From assembly GCA_031761405.1 (NCBI GenBank), contig JASEVX010000011.1:24973238-25037237 (forward strand): 64,000 nucleotides of DNA, read 5' to 3'. The translations under genes and the position numbers were made by a program. The notes under the pieces were generated by a model, which searched no databases, had not been told where the DNA came from, and worked only from the letters and a program-made list of their open reading frames with translations. Source of the DNA: Serripes groenlandicus. Taxonomy: Eukaryota > Mollusca > Bivalvia > Cardiida > Cardiidae. Positions 37,401 through 41,330 of this stretch are shown piece after piece. The first letter of the stretch is position 1, and each line of letters begins with the position of its first letter.

Positions 37401-38574
37401 TTTGATATAAGCCGACGGGATGTGTTATATCTACCTGTAACAGTACCATCCACATCCTCTTTTGATGCCATCGCTTCCACCGATCTGGAACGAAGTATTT
37501 TCCCTCTGTCTTGGTCTGCATTACGTAGCTTGACGGCCAGAACGATGACCGCCGCCATGGCAGCAATGACAAGAAATACAAGGACTTTTGTTAGTTTAGT
37601 TTTCTTCGTTCTAACATCCGTATGAGGGGCCTCCCTGCAATAGTTTATATTAGACAATGGTAAATCACATTTATATTTCAGTTTGTTTGTCTATATCTTG
37701 CTTTGTACGGCGCTTGAAACCCTTTTTCAGTTATATCGTAGCATTTCCTTGGTTGGTTTCAAGAACTACTAGACCATTTATACTGATACCAGCGAATCAT
37801 TCGTAATGCTAACTCAACACTTCTGAGCACCAAGGATGGAAAGCCAATTATTCAACGTGCAATTAATAACAAACCATTTGGTCGCCGCTCTGCGAAAACC
37901 TACCGTAAGAACCAGATCAGACTGTTAAATCAATTGGTCAAAGATAGTTTCAGAAAAACTGCAGTAAAACAGGGGTCATGACAACTGTTCTAGATATATA
38001 ACTAAAGTCGGTGTAAATCCCGAAGATTACAATCCTATGATATTTGATATTCATAATCGTCACCAAATTTAACATAACAAATGGATCATATGGCGGAGCT
38101 TTTTAGGTTTTTTCCATTACTACTGGTAAACCTATCCTGACATATATCGAGGGATTGGCGTGAAACGGTTCTAACCAAAAACCTACTTTAAATTTCCTGG
38201 TATATTGGCAATTTTGACCCCTTTGTAAACAATGCAAATTTAGGTGCCATTGCTCAGGACGAGCAATGGCGCCTAAATTTCAATTGTTTACCAACAAATG
38301 ATTTAACGCTAATAAAGACTTCATGGCGAGGTGATTTACCTTGGTAAAAAAACTACAAATTTTAATTACAACCGTTTCACGCCAAGCCCTCAATATGCAC
38401 AGGCAGGTCTTTATACACACGTGTAGTCGTTGTATCAGGTTGATTTCTAACAGAAAAAGAAGTCAATACATACGGCTCCTGTAATTGAAGTTTTTCTGTG
38501 TCCTTTTTCTTTGAGAGTTCCTCTACCCATGATGTGTCACCGTCATTGTAGATGTCACCGGATTGCATTGCCAT
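7176..38574 (-). CDS. Neprilysin-like M13 zinc metallopeptidase, 22-exon gene model
   Basis: Type II membrane zinc endopeptidase of the neprilysin/ECE family (M13), expected to trim small peptides outside the cell. Seen: a short cytoplasmic tail, one membrane helix (37532..37585), the CDTSEC..C stalk, DPCEDFY..CGGW (34592..34633), VNAFY (20338..20352), zinc motif HEITH (18686..18700), ENIAD with the third zinc ligand (14896..14910), VHSP..R (9268..9285), and a terminal CAVW followed by TAA. Exons, 5' to 3': 38574-38417 (tentative), 37634-37435, 36220-36176, 34668-34507, 34044-33964, 31916-31702, 30594-30415, 28912-28808, 26219-26080, 25483-25390, 24847-24719, 24212-24114, 23010-22933, 21558-21446, 20374-20316, 19590-19539, 18737-18670, 17244-17114, 14934-14869, 11140-11039, 9339-9263, 7275-7176. 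Every junction is GT-AG and in phase; the total is 818 codons with stop. The ending [11 protein letters not shown] favours neprilysin over ECE. Only the 5' end is uncertain. Confidence 0.93.
8018..8092. repeat. Long hairpin, 20-bp perfect stem, 3-nt loop
   Basis: Arms 8033..8052 and 8056..8075 are exact complements (gtactcaaaagaatcgtctc). The stem extends imperfectly to aacctatgttgt / acacaactaaggtt. It lies in the last peptidase intron. Confidence 0.85.
8284..8420 (+). mobile_element. SINE-A variant, 5' truncated
   Basis: Lacks the tRNA head and carries the alternative tail 'ttgcgcgctaaatgacctta' and 'gatgcgccataaaac'. Confidence 0.78.
8680..8977 (-). mobile_element. SINE-C copy
   Basis: Complete from 'taattgattgtggctaaata' tail to head 'ccaactgagctaccgaggct'. 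Confidence 0.78.
9023..9251. mobile_element. MITE-3 copy broken by SINE-C tail fragment
   Basis: Arms gcaaacgatgcagatgcagg and tctgcattgtttgccattta are separated by 'aaaaacggcgtttaacccca', a SINE-C 3' end. TTAA at both edges. It ends 11 bp before exon 21. Confidence 0.68.
9263..9339 (-). CDS. M13 peptidase exon 21: VHSP
   Basis: Encodes [14 protein letters not shown] then [11 protein letters not shown]. Spacing from FAQ to HSP is exactly that of neprilysin. The His of VHSP and the Arg of the following F-R are catalytic and carboxylate-binding residues in the family. Odd: the usual V-W-C reads L-R-C, and the usual Asp two before His is Arg. Confidence 0.93.
9370..9662 (-). mobile_element. SINE-B copy
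   Basis: (GATT)n tail through 'ccccggccggggatcgaatcc' to head 'ctctaccactacaccaccgg'. Full length. Confidence 0.82.
9850..10020 (+). mobile_element. SINE-B copy, 5' truncated
   Basis: Starts at the B box 'gtcacgggttcgatccctgg' and runs to 'cgcagtgatataactgg', then abuts the 10022 palindrome. Confidence 0.72.
10022..10270. mobile_element. Palindromic element, GCCGTTCCGCGAGAAAA ends
   Basis: Left end aagccgttccgcgagaaaac and right end gttttctcgcgggacggctc are inverted copies; inner arms (gatcagcctgcgcagtccg / cagactgatctgggg) also pair. A half copy lies at 34083..34170. Confidence 0.78.
10738..10948 (+). mobile_element. SINE-A copy
   Basis: Head 'agccgtggctaacgcgtcc', B box 'ctggttcaatacccaa', 3' 'gccgtgatataacatagat'. 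In the intron before exon 21. Confidence 0.8.
11039..11140 (-). CDS. M13 peptidase exon 20
   Basis: Thirty-four codons: [14 protein letters not shown], then [20 protein letters not shown], the M13 'LPGL..t..QLFFl.fAQ' block. Confidence 0.97.
11329..12524. mobile_element. 1.2-kb insertion with TTA duplication
   Basis: Begins cgattccccaacagagttgg, a subterminal hairpin itself duplicated once (11329-11405 / 11406 on), and ends gtaactgttgctacagttac aatctctag. Inside are two copies of a 'cttggaacatagatagatgg' unit and about five tandem copies of a 123-bp unit (11810..12460, 'gacaagtgatagagacttga'). Flanked by TTA on both sides; the empty target survives at 13550..13552. Confidence 0.8.
12535..12700. 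repeat. Duplicated flank, occupied allele side
   Basis: Nearly identical to 13556..13711 ('cttggagtttgtgctctagc', 'gaccgtttacatatatatgt'). Confidence 0.88.
12888..13331. mobile_element. Second copy of the TTA-target element
   Basis: Starts cgattctccaacctttggtt and ends gtagctgttgctacagttac aatgtctag, again between tta and tta. It is shorter (444 bp), has two 'cgatatcttgtgaacga' units and a (TTTC)n run at 12947..12968, and lacks the 123-bp units. Confidence 0.75.
13366..13490. mobile_element. MITE-3 fragment
   Basis: 'ttcgctgattcgtaacgagc', 'cagcactgtttgccacttag', 'catgttggacgaaaaataga': right arm only. Confidence 0.6.
13495..13711. repeat. Duplicated segment carrying the empty insertion site
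   Basis: Matches 11277..11328 joined directly to 12525..12692 ('gacagagttaattatatcta'), so this copy never received the 1.2-kb element. Confidence 0.85.
13818..14047. mobile_element. MITE-2 copy, well preserved
   Basis: TTAACCCTTTCCCTCATACG ... ATATGAGGTAAAGGGTTAA; long arms around aattgcacgttctgtgcaatt. Exact TTAA at each end. Confidence 0.87.
14363..14550. mobile_element. Palindromic element with GCGCACGA core
   Basis: About 54-bp perfect terminal inverted repeats starting tacggtggcacagaggtgac, flanked by agaatg on both sides (6-8 bp target duplication). The core is short repeats of gtcgtgcgcacgag. Confidence 0.85.
14580..14845 (-). mobile_element. SINE-B copy
   Basis: Full length: tail 'ttggtgttttacgccgttct', reversed B box 'gggatcgaaccctcgacc', head 'ccactacaccagcgaggc'. 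It ends 24 bp from exon 19. Confidence 0.85.
14869..14934 (-). CDS. M13 peptidase exon 19: GENIAD
   Basis: Twenty-two codons, [19 protein letters not shown] then TFK. The Glu and Asp of ENIAD supply the third zinc ligand and an active-site acid. Just downstream in the intron (14580..14845) is a SINE. Confidence 0.98.
15040..16065. repeat. 55-bp satellite array (about 18 copies)
   Basis: Unit gtgtgcgaggggtgattcaa ... ctatgtaactttcgtataca. 15391..15615 and 15667..15891 appear identical, giving a 276-bp higher-order repeat marked by a 'ggatttttttatg' variant unit. It lies in the intron between exons 18 and 19. Confidence 0.95.
16070..16235 (-). mobile_element. SINE-B copy, partial
   Basis: 'gtcagtggtaatgctaaccc' to 'ctaccactaaaccatctagg'; its tail has been replaced by the satellite. 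Confidence 0.75.
16733..16945 (-). mobile_element. SINE-B copy
   Basis: 'ggcgttttacgcggctttca' through 'ggccggggatcaaacccgcg'; the A-box end is degraded. Confidence 0.75.
17114..17244 (-). CDS. M13 peptidase exon 18
   Basis: Encodes [20 protein letters not shown], then [16 protein letters not shown]. Conserved G.L.DWW and C....Y. It contains an NFT sequon. Confidence 0.97.
17268..17487 (+). mobile_element. SINE-A copy
   Basis: Head 'ccgccgtggccgagtggtat', B box 'gagttcgattcccagtcg', tail 'aataaaacaaacaaac'. It starts 24 bp upstream of the exon 18 acceptor. Confidence 0.82.
17580..17840. repeat. Dispersed repeat shared with 61230..61500
   Basis: Shared strings include 'actcgacaat.accgcttct' and the end 'agatct..a.acgagcg.gcgaa'. 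Class unknown. Confidence 0.5.
17985..18245. repeat. Dispersed repeat shared with 45555..45950
   Basis: Shares 'gtgtcaatatagcta', 'caacaaaatcattattgtcc' and 'gagataacttcag'. The second copy carries a SINE insertion. Confidence 0.7.
18276..18491. mobile_element. MITE-3 copy, well preserved
   Basis: TTAACACTTTCAGCGCC ... GGCTGAAAGAGTTAA, core cagctc/gtaac/gagctg... 'tcgtaacgagctgtctcacc'. Confidence 0.85.
18670..18737 (-). CDS. M13 peptidase exon 17: HEITH zinc site
   Basis: Encodes [19 protein letters not shown] then DDMG. The two His of HEITH (18686..18700) are zinc ligands and the Glu is the catalytic base by homology, so the enzyme looks active. Confidence 0.98.
19099..19123 (+). repeat. 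Poly-G tract
   Basis: About 23 of 25 bases are G. Confidence 0.9.
19150..19400 (-). mobile_element. SINE-C fragment, end duplicated
   Basis: 'ccaattggtaaaagacgaat' piece; its last 57 bp ('aagacgaatgaagcgtgtcg') is repeated in tandem at 19285-19341 and 19342-19398. Confidence 0.65.
19403..19521. repeat. (CAAT)n microsatellite
   Basis: Around 25 caat/caat-like units with an internal aaataaataaat block; probably a grown SINE tail. It lies 18 bp from exon 16's donor. Confidence 0.92.
19539..19590 (-). CDS. M13 peptidase exon 16: FPAGILQP
   Basis: A 52-bp exon encoding [16 protein letters not shown], an M13-diagnostic block. The donor AAG|gtaata is followed by a (CAAT)n-rich intron stretch. Confidence 0.96.
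19810..20028. mobile_element. MITE-2 copy
   Basis: TTAACCCTTTCCAACATAAC ... GTAGTAAAGGGTTAA with core gaaattacttattatgagca. Confidence 0.82.
20085..20295. mobile_element. MITE-2 copy, degraded
   Basis: 'cagatctgcagcatgcaact', 'ggctcattatcagcaatttc', 'aagtggaaaaaggatga'; terminal TTAA lost. Confidence 0.6.
20316..20374 (-). CDS. M13 peptidase exon 15: VNAFY
   Basis: Encodes [24 protein letters not shown] is the substrate-backbone-binding motif of M13. The 59-bp exon is only recognisable through its family motif and splice phases. Confidence 0.96.
20578..20757. mobile_element. MITE-3 copy, left end lost
   Basis: 'cagctcgtaacgagctgtct' core and 'ggcgctgaaagggttaa' end. Confidence 0.75.
21185..21398. 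mobile_element. MITE-3 copy, best preserved
   Basis: 17-bp perfect ends TTAACTCTTTCAGCGCC on both sides; core gtcagctcgtaacgagctgt. It ends 48 bp before exon 14's donor side. Confidence 0.88.
21446..21558 (-). CDS. M13 peptidase exon 14
   Basis: Encodes [20 protein letters not shown] onward to NDLSDRR, the YFEN segment before the active-site domain. It ends with two bases of an Arg codon completed by exon 15. Confidence 0.96.
21616..21846. mobile_element. MITE-2 copy
   Basis: TTAAACCCTTTCCCACATAT ... TGTGGGAAAGGGTTAA; core gcccaatg-like 'cttgctcataatgagcaatt'. Confidence 0.85.
22933..23010 (-). CDS. M13 peptidase exon 13
   Basis: Twenty-six codons, [20 protein letters not shown] then SEMYAE, the IGYP signature. 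Phase 0 on both sides. Confidence 0.97.
23098..23330 (+). mobile_element. SINE-D copy
   Basis: Head 'gtggtgcagtggtagagcgt', B-box region 'ggcatcgaatcccgtgatg', body 'aagcttaaagctcgtttcga'. Confidence 0.8.
23583..23778 (-). mobile_element. SINE-B copy, head lost
   Basis: 'cagttatatcagggcgtttc' to 'cctgatcgcaaaggtaggaa'. Confidence 0.68.
24114..24212 (-). CDS. M13 peptidase exon 12
   Basis: Thirty-three codons: [20 protein letters not shown] then [13 protein letters not shown], the M13 'i..aF...l..l.WMD..T...A..K' helix pair. Confidence 0.97.
24719..24847 (-). CDS. M13 peptidase exon 11
   Basis: Forty-three codons, [19 protein letters not shown] to [11 protein letters not shown], with the conserved R W..C and GRL.VE.YF motifs. 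Confidence 0.96.
25390..25483 (-). CDS. M13 peptidase exon 10
   Basis: Encodes [20 protein letters not shown] then [11 protein letters not shown], matching the family's T..NYL.WR block. The donor is AAG|gttatg. Confidence 0.96.
25525..25660 (+). mobile_element. SINE-C 3' fragment
   Basis: 'tgggtggagtactggtgtga' to 'aacggtgttaaaaccaaatc'. Confidence 0.68.
25835..26060. mobile_element. MITE-2 copy
   Basis: TTAACCCTTTCCAACATACA at the left; core gaattcgctcgttttgagca; degraded right end. It lies 20 bp from exon 9's donor. Confidence 0.78.
26080..26219 (-). CDS. M13 peptidase exon 9
   Basis: Begins [12 protein letters not shown] and runs through [17 protein letters not shown] to NATST, the M13 'dW..yl ... 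v..p.Y...l' region, with an N-glycosylation sequon (NAT). The donor gtaagg splits a Lys codon. Confidence 0.95.
26262..26484 (-). mobile_element. SINE-A copy
   Basis: Full length: 'gacgttgtcaacattatttc' tail region to head 'aactactcggccacggcgga'. Confidence 0.82.
26608..26850 (+). mobile_element. SINE-A copy, full length
   Basis: Head 'gctgtggtcgagtggttagc', B box 'gggttcgattcccagtcg', 3' domain 'ataatgttgaaagcggcgta', (AAAT)n tail. It lies 124 bp from the oppositely oriented copy. Confidence 0.88.
27060..27248 (+). mobile_element. SINE-C copy, degraded
   Basis: 'ccaacattctttccaacg' to 'ccaccgtgatatggcagaac', then directly joined to a MITE-2. Confidence 0.6.
27249..27478. mobile_element. 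MITE-2 copy, well preserved
   Basis: TTAAGCCTTTCCCTCAAATA ... AATGAGGGAAAGGGTTAA; core aattgcacaaaacttgcaatt. Confidence 0.86.
27713..27783 (+). mobile_element. SINE-B fragment
   Basis: Only 'gtgttcgaaacccgggtcat' to 'ttggtgctcagg' remains. Confidence 0.6.
27784..28050 (-). mobile_element. SINE-C copy
   Basis: (ATTG)n tail, body, and reversed B box 'gggattcgaactcacaaccc'; the first part of the head is missing. Confidence 0.8.
28330..28572 (+). mobile_element. SINE-B copy
   Basis: 'gcgtgaggtcacaggtttga' to 'gttcaaagcggcttaaaata'. Confidence 0.72.
28595..28792. mobile_element. MITE-2 remnant abutting exon 8
   Basis: 'gcgactttgaaaacgtatag' to 'ctcgatatgggaaaaggtt'; 15 bp from the exon 8 donor. 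Confidence 0.62.
28808..28912 (-). CDS. M13 peptidase exon 8
   Basis: Thirty-five codons: [20 protein letters not shown] then [15 protein letters not shown], the M13 R...YN.MT motif. The donor is AAT|gtaaag. Confidence 0.95.
29069..30440. repeat. Intronic satellite derived from exon 7 3' end plus donor
   Basis: About 18 units of 65-78 bp. On the minus strand each reads ...gaaacgaaaccggcaaag|gtaaatcaaaatgaaacatt gccg..., and the terminal unit is exon 7 itself (gaaacgaaactggcacag|gtaaatgaaaatg). About 42 of 46 bases match between exon unit and array unit. Longer 'type 2' units carry 'caagtttgaaacgaa' and 'gtagaataaaa'. Confidence 0.92.
30415..30594 (-). CDS. M13 peptidase exon 7
   Basis: Sixty codons, IDQIWLGM through FETKLAQ, phase 0 on both sides. 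It contains the family's AYRTMI and V..FE..LA helices. The last 25 or so bases plus the donor are the founder-like unit of the satellite filling the following intron. Confidence 0.97.
30695..30770. repeat. AGAGATATCTCTCT palindromic cluster
   Basis: Three inverted agagatatctctct-type stretches in 75 bp. A related stretch is at 45221..45265. Confidence 0.7.
30850..31035 (+). mobile_element. SINE-D copy, head degraded
   Basis: 'ccttcgaatcccgtgatgag' to 'cgaaatcgatgtaaaataa'. Confidence 0.72.
31255..31345. mobile_element. MITE-3 core fragment
   Basis: 'gcaaacaatgctgatttcaa' and 'ctgaatctgtattgtttgca' pair around the centre. Confidence 0.65.
31410..31577 (-). repeat. Tandem duplicate of exon 6 3' half, donor and intron start
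   Basis: Unit A; unit B is 31592..31765 (period about 185 bp). Unit A holds a copy of the last 20 codons of exon 6 ([20 protein letters not shown]), open, with the same gtgagt donor. If an AG at 31589..31590 serves as acceptor, 31514..31588 is a 75-bp phase-0/phase-0 exon. Confidence 0.88.
31702..31916 (-). CDS. M13 peptidase exon 6: FGGWPLL
   Basis: Encodes [31 protein letters not shown] and further on [21 protein letters not shown], the conserved GGWP and D.KNS region. Its 3' half and donor (gtgagt) are tandemly duplicated just downstream at 31410..31577. Confidence 0.97.
32745..32876. mobile_element. MITE-2 remnant
   Basis: 'ttagcaatttttaaaattgc' core and 'tcgtctgctgcaggctag' arm; end 'ggaaaagggattaaa'. 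Confidence 0.6.
33418..33692 (+). mobile_element. SINE-C copy, full length
   Basis: Head 'gccgcggtagctcagtcggt' resembles a tRNA 5' half, then 'gagttcggactccagttcgg' and the shared 3' domain 'cgacataactgaacaattc'. Confidence 0.84.
33704..33956. mobile_element. MITE-1 copy 2, next to exon 5 donor
   Basis: Ends TATCGAGGGCTTGGCGTGAA and complement. On the minus strand the intron reads gtaaac and then enters the element. Confidence 0.9.
33964..34044 (-). CDS. M13 peptidase exon 5
   Basis: Encodes [20 protein letters not shown] then QSCVNE, the M13 segment with the conserved Y..C. It has a run of five Asp. Its donor G|gtaaac is followed at once by a MITE (33704..33956). Confidence 0.95.
34083..34170. 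mobile_element. Half copy of the 10022 palindrome
   Basis: 'gagccgttccgcgagaaaag' to 'gcctaagcatgccgcg'. Confidence 0.7.
34318..34452. repeat. (TTA)n microsatellite, AT-rich
   Basis: Runs of ttattattatt and its complement ataataataat lie in inverted order, so the region can fold. It is 55 bp from exon 4's donor. Confidence 0.9.
34507..34668 (-). CDS. M13 peptidase exon 4: DPCEDFY/CGGW
   Basis: Encodes [18 protein letters not shown] followed by [14 protein letters not shown], the hallmark N-terminal block of Peptidase_M13_N. It ends LKVK plus one base, completed as Gly by exon 5. Confidence 0.97.
35844..36096. mobile_element. MITE-1 copy 3
   Basis: Same ends as copy 2, with 'cgatat' at the right edge. 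It lies in the exon 3-4 intron, 79 bp from exon 3. Confidence 0.9.
36176..36220 (-). CDS. M13 peptidase exon 3: cysteine stalk
   Basis: A 45-bp micro-exon encoding [14 protein letters not shown], the three-cysteine segment that begins the M13 ectodomain. Phases 1 and 1 match both neighbours. The donor gttcgt is weak. Confidence 0.9.
36335..36437 (+). mobile_element. SINE-A fragment
   Basis: 'gctgtggtcatagtgcgtgc' to 'cacagggatcatgaataaac'; the head is mostly lost. Confidence 0.65.
36445..36697 (+). mobile_element. SINE-B copy, full length
   Basis: Head 'gcctcggtggtttagtggta', degraded B box 'ctcgtgttcgacc', end 'tgtaaaccaccaaacaatc'. Confidence 0.84.
36712..36830. repeat. Local duplicate (pairs with 38004..38135)
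   Basis: 'cggtgtaaatcccgaagatt' and 'caccaaatttaacgt' recur 1.29 kb away on the other side of exon 2. Confidence 0.75.
36830..37015 (-). mobile_element. SINE-B copy
   Basis: 'ggtaagcttatccttacacc' to reversed 'cagacactctgatcacat'. Confidence 0.7.
37038..37310. repeat. Segment duplicated at 42333..42590
   Basis: Shared anchors 'catttctggcc', 'agaggagtgg', 'gttttcgag.atcaatt' and 'tgccac/aaac.ctgtaatgg'-like ends, in the same orientation. Confidence 0.65.
37435..37634 (-). CDS. M13 peptidase exon 2: transmembrane anchor
   Basis: Encodes [16 protein letters not shown], a basic stop-transfer flank, then an 18-residue hydrophobic helix ([18 protein letters not shown], 37532..37585) and a charged stalk ending DGTVT. 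It has no ATG of its own: the in-frame codon at 37657 is TTG, so translation must start in an upstream exon. The donor is G|gtagat. Confidence 0.9.
37685..37870 (-). mobile_element. SINE-B copy, head lost
   Basis: 'tacggcgcttgaaacccttt' to 'ctgagcaccaaggatggaaa'. Confidence 0.68.
38145..38396. mobile_element. MITE-1 copy 4
   Basis: Ends 'tatcgagggattggcgtgaa' and 'cgccaagccctcaata'. It lies between putative exons 1 and 2. Confidence 0.9.
38417..38574 (-). CDS. M13 peptidase exon 1 (tentative), cytoplasmic tail with start codon
   Basis: The open frame starts at an ATG in good context (G at -3, G at +4), just inside an acceptor-like ctgcag at 38585..38590, so a noncoding 5' exon may lie further upstream. 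It encodes an acidic, lysine-rich tail beginning [19 protein letters not shown]. Two donors fit: GT|gtataaag at 38417 (two bases over, matching exon 2 at 37634, protein 817 aa), or TAT|gtattg at 38470 joined to an alternative acceptor at 37630 (798 aa). Neither donor is strong. A MITE ends about 20 bp downstream at 38396. Confidence 0.5.
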
Positions 38575-38902
38575 TACTGCTTTTCTGCAGACAAACATAT
38601 AATTAATTGTTTGTTTCTGTGTAAGATCGACATATATTATTTATTAGTGAGCACTAAAGCTTTATCCTTAAAAACGGTTTTGTTACCGGTACAAGTAGGT
38701 CTTTAAGTGGTCATGAACTGAAGAACAATCTAACATCTAACCAAATATGTGCCTGTTAAATTCAATCTTTAAATGTCCGTGTAAATTCATCAGTCGCTTG
38801 ATGAAATACGTTATAATTATTTCAGTGAAATATTTGTCTCATGTCTAGCAATGTCCGTTCTTACTGCAACCGCATTCATTTTAGAGTATGTTGAAACGCA
38901 TC

Positions 38903-38982
38903 CTCGGTACCCAGGCTATTCATACAATATATGATATATGATATCCTATATTTTATGAATAGCCTGGGTACCGAGGATGGTG
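38903..38982. repeat. Hairpin with 26-bp arms
   Basis: catcctcggtacccaggcta ttcata and its complement around an AT-rich centre 'atatatgatatatgatat'. Possibly a minimal foldback element. Confidence 0.82.
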
Positions 38983-39129
38983 AAACTGTGCATTCGCGCA
39001 GTTTCACCAGAGTCTAGACTTTCCATCTAAGTGTTAATGACATTAAATATTGAATGACGTCAAACGGGGGAATCCCTTAGACACCAAAACGCCAGACACG
39101 GCTCATGTCCCGTCCCCGTGATGATGAAG

Positions 39130-39365
39130 TCGATATAATAACCGCCTTAGGAGCAGGATATTAGGGTTCGATCACGGGTCGGGTTTCACCAAAGACGTTT
39201 AAATAAAGGTAGTAGTGGCTTCCGTCCTTGTTGCAGGGGATGGCATTTCGACGTATGCGCTTGTATCATGATACATAATGCCGGTGTTACTGGAAATTCA
39301 CCCAGTAATCGGTGTGATATAAATTGAAATACTGTTGAAAACGGCGTGAAGTACGATGATGATAA
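39130..39365 (+). mobile_element. SINE-B copy, diverged
   Basis: 'ttcgatcacgggtcgggttt' to 'tgttgaaaacggcgtgaag'. Confidence 0.65.
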
Positions 39366-39371
39366 TGCGAT

Positions 39372-39512
39372 ATGAGATCGTGTTTTCACCATCATACTGT
39401 CGCGTACTATCGCGTTATCATCATCGTACTATCGCGTTATCATCATCGGACTGTCGCGTTATCATCATCGTACTGTCGCGTTATCACCATCGTATTGTCG
39501 CGTTTATGATAC
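39372..39512. repeat. 21-bp minisatellite, 6 copies
   Basis: Unit atcatcgtactgtcgcgtt with small changes. Confidence 0.9.
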
Positions 39513-39544
39513 CAGTATTCGCCGGACCAAGGTAGAATCTAGTT

Positions 39545-39628
39545 TCACGTTACTCAATTACTCAACTGGTCAAATTTGTCAACATGGAAGAGTCGACTTT
39601 GTGAAATTCGGCAGTCAAAGGGTTAATA
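39545..39628. mobile_element. MITE-3 right-end fragment
   Basis: 'aacatggaagagtcgacttt' to 'ggcagtcaaagggttaa'. Confidence 0.62.
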
Positions 39629-39715
39629 ATATGGACAAAGACAATTGTGTATGTTAACCATCTTTAAGGCAATGGGAGAGTTAAGTTTTAAAACAACGCC
39701 TCAACCTGAAATGAA

Positions 39716-39915
39716 TTAACCCTTTCCCACACACAGACGCTTTTTAAACGCCTCTGCAGCCGACGACATTTGAACATATTGTGACAAAAGGAAAATTTCT
39801 CCTAATTCCGCAATGATTTCAACTCGATTAAAAGAGTATGCTTTAATTTGTATACCGATTATTGCTATTGTGCCTATATGGTTTAAATGGCGTCTGCTAC
39901 AGATATATACGGGGT
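39716..39915. mobile_element. MITE-2 copy, right end lost
   Basis: TTAACCCTTTCCCACACACA, 'gcctctgcagccgacgacat', short core. Confidence 0.7.
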
Positions 39916-40600
39916 ATATCTTACTCTCTAAATGAATATATCAAACAACACAATATAATAAATAAAACTTATCGCCATGCTTGAAAAAGTACTTACATTT
40001 TTATGATCCAACTTTAAAATGGTCCAACGTCTTGACGTGTTATGCGCTTTTGACACACTTTAGTTTCTAACTAGCATCTTTATACAATAATGTACATGAT
40101 AGTACTTAATAGGCATGACACGTCATTGAACCCTTTGGGCCAGGGACGGTAGTATTTTGCACAGATATGTAATAGATATTGCAAGTAAAAGATGCGTCTG
40201 TTTACATAATATTTTGTTTTGATTTATTTATCATAATAGTACAAGACATATTTTCTTAAACTGTTATCACCAACATTTTTGTCTACATATGTCGTTTAAC
40301 TTGTTGTTATGCTTAATTAATTAACTACCGTAATTTACAAGGGTATATCGATTTATATTGTTAAGATTCATAGCGTATACATTATGCTAAGGTGGTTATT
40401 TCCCATTAATCGAACTACTAGAAAACGACGAATCTGGTCAGAGGGAATAATCTGATAATCTGTAATGTTGAATCTGAATATTCACTGTATATAAAGGCAG
40501 TAACTCAGCATACATTTAAAGTATCTACTAACTGTCTTTATTGTTCATGTCGTTATCACATTTTCAAATGTAAGAAAAGGGTTTCACCCTCATTAAATCA
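39916..40600. other. Unannotated intergenic sequence
   Basis: No exon-like frame or repeat structure recognised. Confidence 0.5.
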
Positions 40601-40617
40601 CAAGCACGCTCTTGAAC

Positions 40618-41190
40618 CTTTTAACACTTATACTGCTGTAGAAGACTGTCAACACCGTTATATAGCCAGCTTTGCATGTATGCAAACTGAATTTTCGAAC
40701 AGTGAATACCTAGATTAGACTGCGCATTCGTGCTGCGTAATCACGGACTACATAGTTCGCCAGTACTTGTATTATCACGTTTACTTTTGTACAAGACTGT
40801 TAACACCATTATATAGCCCGCTTTTGACGTATGTAAACTGAATTTGCAAACATGGTTGACCTAAATCAGACTGTGCATTCGTACAGTTTAATCTTGGACT
40901 ACATGTATAGTTCTCTAGTACTTGTATTAACACATATACTGCTCTGAAATACTTTGAACACCATTATATAGCCGGCTTTTCACTTATTTAAACTATTTTC
41001 AAACAATGTAGGCCTCAATCAGACTATGCATTCGTATAGTCTAATCTTGGACTACATATACAGTTCTCCAGTACTTGTATTAACCCTTATACTGTTGTTC
41101 GAGATTGTCAACAACATTTACACAGCCTGTTACTCACTCCTTTAATCTGTAAATGCGAACAGAATAAACCAAGATTACGTTTAGTCTAGA
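40618..41190. repeat. 154-bp tandem repeat, 4 diverged copies
   Basis: 'gactgtcaacacc.ttatatag' recurs at about 40642, 40795, 40951 and 41102, with 'gactacat.tagttc.ccagtacttgtatta' in between. Confidence 0.85.
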
Positions 41191-41204
41191 GATTGTCATT
41201 ATAT

Positions 41205-41330
41205 CAATTTAGGCTGTCAATCCAGGGATTGTGAGTTCGTATACCAGCTCGGCCAATATTCTTTCTTTTGATAAAATTCATTGTGACAAGCGTCATTCGT
41301 CTTTCACCAATCTTTTCACCGTTTTTCTAT
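41205..41330 (+). mobile_element. SINE-C fragment
   Basis: 'ggctgtcaatccagggattg' to 'ctttcaccaatc'; 5' half only. Confidence 0.65.

Noticed and set aside
37655..37657. Start codon for the peptidase (MSNINYC)
   Set aside because: The codon is TTG and the stretch to 37635 reads as an acceptor (attgcag); an upstream exon with ATG exists.
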